A stretch of 14,202 nucleotides of DNA from an uncultured Traorella sp. (GCA_945919165.1 CAMEIZ010000029.1:1-14202); one strand, 5' to 3'; numbered from the stretch's first letter, positions 6,264 through 13,639 are shown. The notes: generated by a model not told the origin, from the sequence alone. A program made the numbers and translations.

Positions 6264-7934
6264 CTAATCGTAATATTCATCGAATTCATCAAAATCGATA
6301 TCATCATTGATCCAGTCGTTTTCTCTTTCTTCAGCTTCACGTTTTTCAATTTCAGCTAATTCTTCTTCAGAATAAATTGGCTTCATTTCATAATCCTTCT
6401 TTAAATCGAAGGTTGGCTTACGAAGCACTTCTTCTTCATCATTGTATTTTTCTTTTTTCTTTTTCTTAGGAGCTGGTGCCTGTTTGACAGGAGCATCCGC
6501 AAAAGATTCAAATTTTGAAACATATTCCTGCTTGCTAGATAAATCAAGACCTTTTTTGCTCTTCATTTCCTTAGCAATACGAGCAGCTCTTTCCAAATCA
6601 GTTTCCTGTCTTACTTCTTCCTTAACTTCTTCCTTCACTTCTTCTTTTGTTTCTTCAACTGCTTCAGCTTTTTCTTCTTCTACGAATTCTGTTTCTAAAA
6701 TCTCGTTTTCTTCTTCCATTTCATCATTAGATTCATCATATTCGATTTCTTCGAAGAGATCTTCATCAAACTCATTATTCTGAGTTGCTTTTCTTTCTTC
6801 ATTCAGCTGCTGCTGTGCCAAAGCACGTTTCTTTTGAAGCATTTCCATCAGTTCCTGCTGCTGTTTTTCATAAATAGCGCGGAAATCAATGCCTAATGCT
6901 TCAACTTCGCTTTCGGACTTGATATCAATCTTGGAATTAGTTAATTTGACAGCTAAACGAGCATTCTTACCTTTTTTACCAATTGCCAAAGACAATTGTG
7001 CATCATTCACGACTACCAAAAGACCTTTCTTTTCAGGGTTTGGAATAACTGCCAAGATTTCAGCAGGTGCCAAGGCATTCTTGATCAATTCGCTGACATC
7101 CTCACTCCATTCAAAAATATCGATTTTTTCACCATGAAGTTCGTCAATCACCACCTGAACACGGCTTCCTCTAGGTCCAATGCAAGCTCCGATCGGATCC
7201 ACATTTTCATTCTTGGAATAAACCGCCATCTTGCATCTTTCACCTGGTTCACGGGCAATTCCTTTGATTTCAACAATTCCCTGATAGATTTCCGGAACTT
7301 CTTTTTCAAATAAACGCTTCACTAAGTTGGCATCTGCTCTTGATACCAATACCTGTGCACCCTTAGTTTCCTTGTTTACTTCACTGATTACAACACGGAT
7401 ACGCTGTCCTTCACGGTAAACTTCTCCGGGAATCTGTGCGACTCTTGGCATTAATGCCAGAGTCTTCCCAATATTAACAATACAGAATTTTTCTTCTACA
7501 GACTCAATAACGCCCATGACCATATCTTCTTTTTTATCAATATATTCATCATAGACAGCCTGCTTTTCTGCTTCTTTGATTTTTTGACGCAAAACATTTT
7601 TTGCCAGAATGACAGCTGCACGTCCAAATTCAGCAATGTTGACTTCACTGATGGATACAGTGTCTCCCAGCTGAGCGTCTGCTTTCAGCTTCTTGGCTTC
7701 TTCCAAAGATATTTCAAATTCATCATCTTCAACATTTTCTACAACGCTTTTCTGACTGTAAACTTTGATTTCACCGTTTTCAATCACAACATCGACCAAA
7801 GCATCTGGCATTTCCACATGCTTGCGGTAAGCCTTTGTTAAAGCTTCTTTCAGAGAAGATACAACAACCTCTTCACTTAAAGCGCGATCTTCTTCAATGG
7901 CCTGCATTGCTTTCATCAAATCTTTCAGTTTCAT
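6264..7934 (-). CDS. nusA: Transcription termination/antitermination factor NusA with a long acidic C-terminal tail
   Basis: NusA binds RNA polymerase near the RNA exit channel and controls pausing, hairpin termination and antitermination. The N-terminal polymerase-binding domain covers about 1-130. The S1 domain covers about 137-200 (GVIESVEEKFCIVNIG). KH1 is about 220-290 with GPRG at 253-256, and KH2 about 292-340 with IGKKGKN at 318-324. Homologues such as the B. subtilis protein end soon after. Here 216 more residues follow: a Q/E/R-rich helix (355-385), a strongly acidic low-complexity stretch with EEVKEEVKEEV repeats (about 386-450), a lysine-rich patch (APAPKKKKKEK) and an acidic end, DDIDFDEFDEYYD. 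The frame is continuous, so this is a genuine extension and not a frameshift. AGAGGT lies about 10 bases upstream of the ATG, and rimP ends 18 bases before it. Confidence 0.97.
   Translation of the reverse strand: MKLKDLMKAMQAIEEDRALSEEVVVSSLKEALTKAYRKHVEMPDALVDVVIENGEIKVYSQKSVVENVEDDEFEISLEEAKKLKADAQLGDTVSISEVNIAEFGRAAVILAKNVLRQKIKEAEKQAVYDEYIDKKEDMVMGVIESVEEKFCIVNIGKTLALMPRVAQIPGEVYREGQRIRVVISEVNKETKGAQVLVSRADANLVKRLFEKEVPEIYQGIVEIKGIAREPGERCKMAVYSKNENVDPIGACIGPRGSRVQVVIDELHGEKIDIFEWSEDVSELIKNALAPAEILAVIPNPEKKGLLVVVNDAQLSLAIGKKGKNARLAVKLTNSKIDIKSESEVEALGIDFRAIYEKQQQELMEMLQKKRALAQQQLNEERKATQNNEFDEDLFEEIEYDESNDEMEEENEILETEFVEEEKAEAVEETKEEVKEEVKEEVRQETDLERAARIAKEMKSKKGLDLSSKQEYVSKFESFADAPVKQAPAPKKKKKEKYNDEEEVLRKPTFDLKKDYEMKPIYSEEELAEIEKREAEERENDWINDDIDFDEFDEYYD
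6611..6657 (-). repeat. Short in-frame 12-base tandem repeat inside the nusA tail
   Basis: About three imperfect copies of a 12-base unit (on the + strand ACTTCTTCCTTA, then ACTTCTTCCTTC, then ACTTCTTC) encode the EEVKEEVKEEV run on the - strand. The unit is a multiple of three, so copy changes would keep the frame. Confidence 0.6.
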
Positions 7935-7952
7935 AACCTTCTACCTCTTTAA

Positions 7953-8420
7953 TTAAATTTTAACTGCCAGACGAATCAGTGAACAGTTTTCAAGTTCAAA
8001 TTTCGCCAGGCGTTTAAATGTTTTATCCATATATTCTACACAGCATTCTCCCTCTTCAAAGCTAATTAGTGTCCCCTTGACTTCATTTAGTTTTGAAACA
8101 GGTTTTTTGAACTTTGCGTAAATATACTTTCCTACAGCATTTTTGACTTCTTCTTCATTTCTCAGCTTTCTTTCAGCACCCGGTGAACATACTTCCAGCA
8201 TATATTCACTTTCAATCATGTCCATCTCATCCAGCTTTGCTGAGATCAGCTCCGCCATATCAGCACATAAATCGATGTCTACAGTTCCATCTGTTTTTTC
8301 AATGGCAACCTGCAGAATCTTATGTTTGCCTTCATGTGTCCATGTCAGATCATACAAATTGACATCGTGACTTTGAAGCAGTTGGCAAATACTTTCTTTG
8401 ATTTTTGCTATCTGATCCAT
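7953..8420 (-). CDS. rimP: Ribosome maturation factor RimP
   Basis: RimP binds the 30S precursor and helps assembly of the central pseudoknot and head region. It is the standard first gene of nusA operons. With the ATG at 8420 the protein is 155 residues, the usual length. It shows the N-terminal alpha/beta domain (LYDLTWTHEGKHKILQVAIEKTDGTVDIDLCADMAELISAKLDEMDMI), the strongly conserved EYMLEVCSPGAERKL segment near 83-97 and the C-terminal Sm-like domain (GKYIYAKFKKPV, then GTLISFEEGECCVEY). The frame is open to an ATG at 8465, but that start would lie in the leader hairpin. The ATG at 8420 has AAAGGAG 5 bases upstream and gives the normal N-terminus. The gene is followed by nusA after 18 bases. 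Confidence 0.95.
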   Translation of the reverse strand: MDQIAKIKESICQLLQSHDVNLYDLTWTHEGKHKILQVAIEKTDGTVDIDLCADMAELISAKLDEMDMIESEYMLEVCSPGAERKLRNEEEVKNAVGKYIYAKFKKPVSKLNEVKGTLISFEEGECCVEYMDKTFKRLAKFELENCSLIRLAVKI

Positions 8421-8445
8421 CTTTTCTCCTTTGACTTGCAAAATG

Positions 8446-8469
8446 AAGAGTGGACTTTCGTCCACTCTT
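8446..8469 (-). promoter_or_regulatory. Leader hairpin at the 5' end of the rimP-nusA operon mRNA
   Basis: A perfect 9-bp inverted repeat, AAGAGTGGA and TCCACTCTT, with a 6-base loop. A start site about 7 bases after the -10 box would lie near 8476, which places this hairpin within the first ten bases of the mRNA and about 25 bases before the rimP ATG. On the - strand it is followed by CATTTTG and not by a clean T-run, so it is unlikely to be a full terminator in that direction. On the + strand it is followed by five Ts and could stop antisense transcripts. Confidence 0.7.
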
Positions 8470-8482
8470 TTTAAACAATGTT

Positions 8483-8511
8483 ATAATACCACGTATTTCC
8501 ATTCTTTTCAA
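8483..8511 (-). promoter_or_regulatory. Promoter of the rimP-nusA-infB operon
   Basis: On the - strand, TTGAAA (8511-8506), 17 bases, then TATTAT (8488-8483). The -10 box is preceded by TGG, giving an extended -10 (TGN). Both boxes match the vegetative sigma-A consensus in five of six positions and the spacing is ideal. It sits in the gap between the acetyltransferase gene and rimP and explains expression of the whole downstream operon. Confidence 0.85.
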
Positions 8512-8531
8512 GCTATTCGATTGATTTTGTT

Positions 8532-9026
8532 TTAATTTATCTTCCGTTTTCTTACTTCAAAATCAGTATTACAAATCTTTTCATGGCCAATTGTTTCAAA
8601 TGATTCCTGATGAAAATCCTTTCGAATCGTAATCGTATTCAAACAGTTATATCCTAATTTTTGATAAAGATGAATAGCTTGCTGATTTTTGGCAGCTGCT
8701 TCAATATACAAAGAATCAGAATACTGTTTGACGATTTCTTCACACAAGCGTATCGCTTCACTGCCAAATCCTCTTTTCTGATAAGAGCTTTTCACATAGA
8801 TATGTTCAAGCCAGTCAATCTCATTTCCACGACTGGCAAGATGCACAAAGCCTACTTTAATTCCATCAAAAACAATAAAATAAAACTTTCCCTTGGAAAT
8901 CCATTCATCAAATTCACTAAGCATGACTTCCTGATCCATGTCAATCTGATTGTGTTCTTTCCAGAATCCCGCTATTAATTCACAGACACTTTCCTTTTCA
9001 TTAACATATTCTTTTAATTCGATCAT
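8532..9026 (-). CDS. GNAT-family N-acetyltransferase
   Basis: A 164-residue acetyl-CoA-dependent N-acetyltransferase. The acetyl-CoA pyrophosphate-binding motif A is clear: LEHIYVKSSYQKRGFGSEAIRLC, with the QxxGxG signature (QKRGFG) at 83-88. The C-terminal motif with NQQAIHLYQKLGYN (115-127) is also typical. The substrate is unknown. The last 30 residues (FHQESFETIGHEKICNTDF, then a basic end) extend past the usual fold. The frame is open to an ATG at 9071. I chose the ATG at 9026 because GGAGAAAG lies 7 bases upstream and because the longer form would begin inside the dnaJ terminator. It stands alone between two housekeeping operons and has a TATAAT box. No terminator is evident after it, so some of its transcripts may run into rimP. 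Confidence 0.88.
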   Translation of the reverse strand: MIELKEYVNEKESVCELIAGFWKEHNQIDMDQEVMLSEFDEWISKGKFYFIVFDGIKVGFVHLASRGNEIDWLEHIYVKSSYQKRGFGSEAIRLCEEIVKQYSDSLYIEAAAKNQQAIHLYQKLGYNCLNTITIRKDFHQESFETIGHEKICNTDFEVRKRKIN

Positions 9027-9039
9027 AAACACTTTCTCC

Positions 9040-9045
9040 ATTATA
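9040..9045 (-). promoter_or_regulatory. Likely -10 box of the acetyltransferase gene
   Basis: A perfect TATAAT on the - strand directly before the GGAG ribosome site. No good -35 hexamer lies 16-18 bases upstream, where the dnaJ terminator hairpin ends (best is ATGGTT). If this box is used, the leader would be very short, with the start site within or just after the ribosome site. Confidence 0.45.
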
Positions 9046-9058
9046 TTAACACAAACAG

Positions 9059-9082
9059 AAAAAACCATCATTGCTGATGGTT
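9059..9082 (-). terminator. Rho-independent terminator of the hrcA-grpE-dnaK-dnaJ operon
   Basis: On the - strand AACCATCA, loop GCAA (a GNRA tetraloop), TGATGGTT, then further Ts and C (TTTTCTG). The arms at 9075-9082 and 9063-9070 form a perfect 8-bp stem that begins inside the dnaJ stop codon (TAA at 9083-9081). Confidence 0.9.
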
Positions 9083-10184
9083 AATTCTTAAATGATTTTT
9101 TAAAACGCTCAAATGCCGATTCATGTCCCTGTGCTTCTTTAAGCTTTTCATAGAGCTTGTATTCTTCCTTGCTCAGTTTTGAAGGAATTTCAATACGAAC
9201 TTCAACATACTGATCTCCCAAAGAGCGAGGGCCCTTTACACCCTTGCCTCTTAAACGGAACTGCGTACCATGCTGTGTTCCGGCTGGAATATTTAATTCA
9301 ACATCGCCATAAACAGTAGGAACATCCACTTTGCATCCCAAAGTAGCATCAACAGCACTTAATGGAATAGAAATACGGATATCATTTCCATCACGTACAA
9401 AACTTGGATGACTGCCTACCAGTACTTCGATATACAAATCACCGTTAGAACCGCCATTAATACCTCTTTCACCTTTACCGGCTACACGGATCTGCTGACC
9501 AGACTGAATACCAGCAGGAATTTTGATTTCCAGTTTTACACGCTTATGCTCATAGCCGCGTCCATTGCATTTAGGACATTTATGAAGAATCTTCTTGCCT
9601 GATCCATTACATTCCGGACAGACACTCGTGGACATAAAGACACCAAACGGTGTTCGATTCTGTGTCTGAACCTGTCCGCTTCCATTACATCTTGAGCAGG
9701 ATTGAATATCACTTTTTGATTTTGCACCGCTTCCCAGACATTCAGAACACTGTTCATCGACTTCAATCGTAATTTCTTCGGTTTTTCCGAAAATAGCTTC
9801 CATGAAATCGATTCTCATCTGCATGAAACGATCATTACCTTTTCTAGGTCCAGTGGAAGTTCTTCTTGATGTACTTCCTCCTCCAAAGAAAGAACCGAAA
9901 ATATCATTAATATCGCCAAAATCACCAAAGCCTCCGCTAAAGCCTCCCTGTCCGAAAGCGCCATCCATTCCGGCATGACCAAACTGATCATACTTGGCTT
10001 TCTTCTGCGGATCGCTAAGCACTTCATAGGCTTCGTTGATTTCCTTGAATTTTTCTTCCGCATCCGGTGCTTTATTCACGTCAGGGTGATATTTCTTCGC
10101 CATTTGACGATATGCTTTCTTGATTTCTGCCTCAGAGGCTCCTTTTTGAAGCCCTAAGACCTCATAATAATCTCTTTTTTCCAT
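9081..10184 (-). CDS. dnaJ: Chaperone DnaJ (Hsp40, type I)
   Basis: The J-protein co-chaperone that delivers unfolded clients to DnaK and stimulates its ATPase. At 367 residues it is a complete type I protein. The J domain (about 1-70) has the essential HPD at 33-35. The Gly/Phe linker is at about 71-103. All four CxxCxGxG zinc repeats are present: CSECLGSG 146-153, CSRCNGSG 163-170, CPECNGSG 189-196 and CPKCNGRG 203-210. The C-terminal client-binding domains follow (VPTVYGDVELNIPAGTQHGTQFRLRGKGV). The ATG has AAAGGTGTGAG upstream. The 58-base gap after dnaK holds a perfect hairpin that may adjust dnaJ output relative to dnaK. It is the last gene of the operon, ended by the hairpin at its stop codon. 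Confidence 0.98.
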   Translation of the reverse strand: MEKRDYYEVLGLQKGASEAEIKKAYRQMAKKYHPDVNKAPDAEEKFKEINEAYEVLSDPQKKAKYDQFGHAGMDGAFGQGGFSGGFGDFGDINDIFGSFFGGGSTSRRTSTGPRKGNDRFMQMRIDFMEAIFGKTEEITIEVDEQCSECLGSGAKSKSDIQSCSRCNGSGQVQTQNRTPFGVFMSTSVCPECNGSGKKILHKCPKCNGRGYEHKRVKLEIKIPAGIQSGQQIRVAGKGERGINGGSNGDLYIEVLVGSHPSFVRDGNDIRISIPLSAVDATLGCKVDVPTVYGDVELNIPAGTQHGTQFRLRGKGVKGPRSLGDQYVEVRIEIPSKLSKEEYKLYEKLKEAQGHESAFERFKKSFKN

Positions 10185-10204
10185 CTACTCACACCTTTCA
10201 GCAG

Positions 10205-10231
10205 TGAAATTCTAGCATAGCTAGAATTTCA
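10205..10231 (-). promoter_or_regulatory. Perfect 12-bp hairpin between dnaK and dnaJ
   Basis: TGAAATTCTAGC, a 3-base loop and GCTAGAATTTCA. It starts 12 bases after the dnaK stop and ends about 20 bases before the dnaJ ATG, just upstream of its ribosome site. On the - strand it is followed by CTGCTGAAAGG, with no T-run, so it is not a standard terminator. An mRNA-processing or stability element is the likeliest role (inference). Confidence 0.75.
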
Positions 10232-10242
10232 TTTCAAGTTCA

Positions 10243-12042
10243 TTAGTTCTTTTCAGTAAAGTCAGCATCGACAACATTATCATCCTGTGCATTATTACCC
10301 TGGGCTGATGTGTTATTAGCCTGCTGCTGATACATCTGTTCACTAGCCATCTGAGCTGCTTTTTCCAAAGCATCCAGTTTTGTCTTAACAGATTCCATAT
10401 CATTTTCATCTAAAGCTTTCTGCAATTCATCGCGAAGCTTCTGTGTTTCTTCTTTCTGTTTCGCATCGATCTTATCTCCGGCATCAGCTAATGTCGCATC
10501 AATCTGATTGATGAATGATTCAGCTTTATTTCTTAATTCAGCTTCTTCACGACGTTTTTCATCTTCTGCCTTATGTTCTTCAGCTTCTCTAACCATACGA
10601 TCGATTTCTTCATCACTTAATCCAGAAGAGTTAGAAATTGTGATTGACTGTTTCTTATTTGTTCCCTTATCCAAAGCAGAAACATGCACAATACCATTTA
10701 CGTCAATATCGAATGTAACTTCGATCTGAGGGATACCTCTTCTTGCAGGAGCAATACCATCCAATTTGAATAAACCTAATGTCTTGTTGTCATTAGCCAT
10801 TGGTCTTTCACCCTGAAGAACATGGATATCAACAGCTGGCTGATTATCAGCTGCTGTAGAGAAAATCTGTGATTTGCTTGTTGGGATCGTTGTAATTAAA
10901 ACTGTCATAACTCCACCCATTGTTTCAATACCTAATGAAAGAGGTGTAACATCTAACAGTAAAACATCCTTAACATCACCACTAATAACACCACCCTGAA
11001 TAGCAGCACCTACGGCAACCGCTTCATCTGGGTTCACTGATTTGTTTGGTTCTTTTCCTAATTCATTACGAACAGCTTCCTGTACAGCAGGAATACGAGT
11101 AGATCCACCTACCAATAATACCTGATGAATATCATTCTTTGTTAATCCAGCATCACGAAGAGCATTTCTAACCGGAACAATGGTACGTTCAACCAATGAT
11201 TTTGTCATTTCATTGAATTTTGCACGTGTTAATGTTGCTTCAAAGTGTAATGGCATACCATCTTTCTGGCAAATGAATGGTAATGAGATTTCAGTTGTAA
11301 CAGTTCCACTTAAATCTTTCTTAGCTTTTTCAGCAGCTTCTTTCAAACGCTGCATAGCCATCTTATCATTTGTTAAATCAACACCATTTTCTTTCTTGAA
11401 TGAATCTACCATCCAGTCAACGATTACATGGTCAAAGTCATCTCCACCTAAATGTGTATCACCTGAAGTTGATAATACTTCAAATGTTCCATCAGCCAGT
11501 TCAAGAATGGAAACATCAAATGTTCCTCCTCCTAAGTCATAAACCAGCACTTTCTGTTCACGATCACTGTTTTTATCAAGACCATATGCTAAAGCAGCAG
11601 CTGTTGGTTCATTGATAATACGTTCTACTTCCAATCCGGCAATCTTACCGGCATCTTTAGTTGCCTGACGCTGAGAGTCATTAAAGTAAGCAGGTACTGT
11701 AATGACAGCCTTTGTTACAGGTTCTCCCAGATATCCTTCAGCATATGTTTTTAAATACTGAAGAATCATTGCACTGATTTCCTGTGGAGTGTATTCTTTT
11801 CCTTCCAAAGTCACTTTCTGATTTGTTCCCATTAAACGTTTGATTGAACTAACTGTGTCCTTGTTTGTAACAACCTGACGTTTGGCAGCGTCACCCACAA
11901 TTATTTCACCGTTTTTAAAAGCCACAACTGATGGAGTTGTACGGTTTCCTTCTGGATTTGTAATTACTTTCGCATCTGTTCCATCCATCACAGCAACACA
12001 TGAGTTTGTCGTACCTAAGTCAATTCCAATAATTTTAGACAT
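10243..12042 (-). CDS. dnaK: Chaperone DnaK (Hsp70)
   Basis: The ATP-driven Hsp70 chaperone. The 599-residue chain begins MSKIIGIDLGTTNSCVAVMDG, the first phosphate-binding loop of the actin-like ATPase domain. It continues with the conserved NEPTAAALAYGLD and the second phosphate loop LVYDLGGGTFDVSILEL. The adenosine loop VLLVGGSTRIPAVQEAV follows, then the hydrophobic interdomain linker VLLLDVTPLSLGIETMGG. The substrate-binding beta domain with GERPMANDNKTLG and the helical lid with its Q/N-rich end (EQMYQQQANNTSAQGNNAQ) complete it. It ends DADFTEKN, slightly shorter than the E. coli protein, as usual in Bacillota. There is no deletion in the ATPase domain. AAAGGAGG lies 8 bases before the ATG, in a 15-base gap after grpE, the strongest ribosome site of the operon, which fits the high DnaK demand. 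Confidence 0.99.
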   Translation of the reverse strand: MSKIIGIDLGTTNSCVAVMDGTDAKVITNPEGNRTTPSVVAFKNGEIIVGDAAKRQVVTNKDTVSSIKRLMGTNQKVTLEGKEYTPQEISAMILQYLKTYAEGYLGEPVTKAVITVPAYFNDSQRQATKDAGKIAGLEVERIINEPTAAALAYGLDKNSDREQKVLVYDLGGGTFDVSILELADGTFEVLSTSGDTHLGGDDFDHVIVDWMVDSFKKENGVDLTNDKMAMQRLKEAAEKAKKDLSGTVTTEISLPFICQKDGMPLHFEATLTRAKFNEMTKSLVERTIVPVRNALRDAGLTKNDIHQVLLVGGSTRIPAVQEAVRNELGKEPNKSVNPDEAVAVGAAIQGGVISGDVKDVLLLDVTPLSLGIETMGGVMTVLITTIPTSKSQIFSTAADNQPAVDIHVLQGERPMANDNKTLGLFKLDGIAPARRGIPQIEVTFDIDVNGIVHVSALDKGTNKKQSITISNSSGLSDEEIDRMVREAEEHKAEDEKRREEAELRNKAESFINQIDATLADAGDKIDAKQKEETQKLRDELQKALDENDMESVKTKLDALEKAAQMASEQMYQQQANNTSAQGNNAQDDNVVDADFTEKN

Positions 12043-12057
12043 ATCGCTTTTCCTCCT

Positions 12058-12618
12058 TTATTCGCTGACCTTTACTAATGCAGGTCGTAATATGCGATCC
12101 TTTACCATATATCCTTTTTGAAGAACTTCAATCACGATTCCGCTTTCAATGCCTTCTCTTTTTTCCTGCATAATGGCATGTTGAAAGTTCGCATCGAAAT
12201 CCTTATTTAAACAATCAATTTCCTCAATGCCTTCTTTCTTTAAGACATCCAAGAGCTGTACATAAATCATTTCAAATCCTTTTGCGTAGTTTTTCAATTC
12301 TTCTGAATCACCTTTCGCAAGCAAAGCTCTTTCCAGATTGTCAATGACAGGCAGAATTTCTTTTCCAAAATCACTTAGCTTATACTTATTGTTTTTTTCA
12401 AATTCATTCTGCAAACGGCGTCTGGTATTTTCCGTATCCGCATAAGCCTTAAAATAAGCATTTTTGCTTTCTTCAAGTTCAGCCTTCAGCTTTTCGATTT
12501 CTTCTTTCAGCTGATCTGTTTCACTGACTTCCTTCACTTCTTCTTTTGATTCTTCACTGACAGCTTCGGCTTCAATTTCTTCAATTTCTTCTTTGATTTC
12601 TTTTTCTGAATTAGTCAT
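12058..12618 (-). CDS. grpE: Nucleotide exchange factor GrpE
   Basis: GrpE releases ADP from DnaK and so resets the chaperone cycle. It works as a dimer on a long paired helix. The 186 residues fit: an acidic disordered start (KEEIEEIEAEAVSEESKEEVKEVSETDQ), a long coiled-coil helix (about 34-80, ending ENTRRRLQNEFEKNNKYK), then the conserved ILPVIDNLERAL. The C-terminal beta domain that contacts DnaK follows (FDANFQHAIMQ through GYMVKDRILRPALVKV). The start codon lies within the last codons of hrcA, an 8-base overlap, with GAGGAGATG as the ribosome site inside hrcA. Translation of the repressor and of GrpE is therefore coupled. Confidence 0.98.
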   Translation of the reverse strand: MTNSEKEIKEEIEEIEAEAVSEESKEEVKEVSETDQLKEEIEKLKAELEESKNAYFKAYADTENTRRRLQNEFEKNNKYKLSDFGKEILPVIDNLERALLAKGDSEELKNYAKGFEMIYVQLLDVLKKEGIEEIDCLNKDFDANFQHAIMQEKREGIESGIVIEVLQKGYMVKDRILRPALVKVSE

Positions 12619-13627
12619 CGTTAAACATCTCCTCGATTCGTTTGCTGATATATTCCATCAGCGCCACAACTTCATTGTATGGCATTCGGGTCGGTCCTAC
12701 GATCATCAGCTGACCTTCCTCACCACCATGAACCTTAAATTTGCTGGCAACCACACTGACATCATCCGTAATCATCAAATGTGTATTGTCCTCTCCGATA
12801 CGCATCATGGTGTTATTCGTATCTGAAGCAATCTGACGCCATAATGAACTATCCTCTAAAAGCTTCATCATTTTCTTCAGCTTTTCAATATCGGCAAATT
12901 CCGGTTGATAGAGCATGTTGCTTTGTCCGCTGCAATAGACCTGATCGCTGGCAAATTTCACAAAAGCATTGACAAATGCTTCAAACAACATTTCATGCCG
13001 CTGTACCTTGGCTGCCATTAAAGGCTGAATCTTAATCATTTGATCAACTACTTGATTCAAAGGTACTCCAATCAGATTCTCATTCAACAAATCACAACAG
13101 GTTGTCAGATCATTCATGCTGACGGTGTCAGCAAACTGAAATGTCTTGTTTTCCGTATGTCCGTGATCCGTCACAAAGATGGCTACTGCACTTCTCTCAT
13201 TCAGCGGTATCAAAGCAATATGCTGAAGAGATTGATATCGGGCATCCGGTCCTAAAGCCACAGATGTCAAATTGGTCATTTGACTTAACACATCACAGCT
13301 TTGTCGAACCACTTCCTCCATGCTTGAATTTCTCTGATCAAAAATACTTTGCAAGGCATTCATCATCTTTGGTTCAATATGCTTGACCATCAAATGATCC
13401 ACATAATAACGATAGCCCATTGTGGACGGAACTCTTCCGCTTGAGGTATGCGTCTTTTCCAGCAAGCCCATTTCTTCAAGTGCTGCCATTTCATTTCTAA
13501 GTGTTGCTGATGAAACACTGATATCTAATAAATTCATCAGCGTATGACTTCCTACCGGCTCTGCTGTTCTGGTAAACTCTTCGACGATTGTTTTAAATAC
13601 TTTCGTCTGCCGTTCTGTCAGATTCAT
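12611..13627 (-). CDS. hrcA: Heat-inducible transcription repressor HrcA
   Basis: HrcA binds CIRCE operators and represses class I heat-shock genes. In B. subtilis GroEL keeps it active, so unfolded protein relieves repression. At 338 residues it is full length. The N-terminal winged-helix DNA-binding domain (about 1-75) shows KTIVEEFTRTAEPVGSHTL, then VSSATLRNEMAALEEMGLLEKTHTSSGRVPS and GYRYYVDHLM, all canonical. The inserted and GAF-like domains follow, ending with IGEDNTHLMITDDVSVVASKFK and EGQLMIVGPTRMPYNEVVALMEYISKRIEEMF. AGAGGTGAG lies just before the ATG. It leads the operon, and the two CIRCE sites within 85 bases upstream show that it controls itself together with grpE, dnaK and dnaJ. 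Confidence 0.98.
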   Translation of the reverse strand: MNLTERQTKVFKTIVEEFTRTAEPVGSHTLMNLLDISVSSATLRNEMAALEEMGLLEKTHTSSGRVPSTMGYRYYVDHLMVKHIEPKMMNALQSIFDQRNSSMEEVVRQSCDVLSQMTNLTSVALGPDARYQSLQHIALIPLNERSAVAIFVTDHGHTENKTFQFADTVSMNDLTTCCDLLNENLIGVPLNQVVDQMIKIQPLMAAKVQRHEMLFEAFVNAFVKFASDQVYCSGQSNMLYQPEFADIEKLKKMMKLLEDSSLWRQIASDTNNTMMRIGEDNTHLMITDDVSVVASKFKVHGGEEGQLMIVGPTRMPYNEVVALMEYISKRIEEMFNDD

Positions 13628-13639
13628 CTTCTCACCTCT

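Noticed and set aside
6442..6783. Serine/phenylalanine-rich open frame on the + strand
   Set aside because: It is the antisense of the Glu/Lys-rich nusA tail. Glu codons read backward give Ser and Phe. It has no ribosome site and no family resemblance.
6264..6915. NusA tail as a frameshift or a fusion with another gene
   Set aside because: The frame is open and continuous, codon use looks the same as before, and the tail matches no known domain. It is a native extension.
8421..8465. Longer rimP start at 8465
   Set aside because: The extra residues are encoded by the leader hairpin and the ribosome site itself. RimP homologues begin at the chosen ATG.
8446..8469. Leader hairpin read as terminator of the GNAT gene
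   Set aside because: In the GNAT direction it is followed by CATTTTG and not by a T-run, and it lies downstream of the rimP promoter, where full termination would silence the operon.
9027..9071. Longer start for the GNAT protein at 9071
   Set aside because: It would begin inside the dnaJ terminator. The ATG at 9026 has GGAGAAAG before it and gives a normal GNAT N-terminus.
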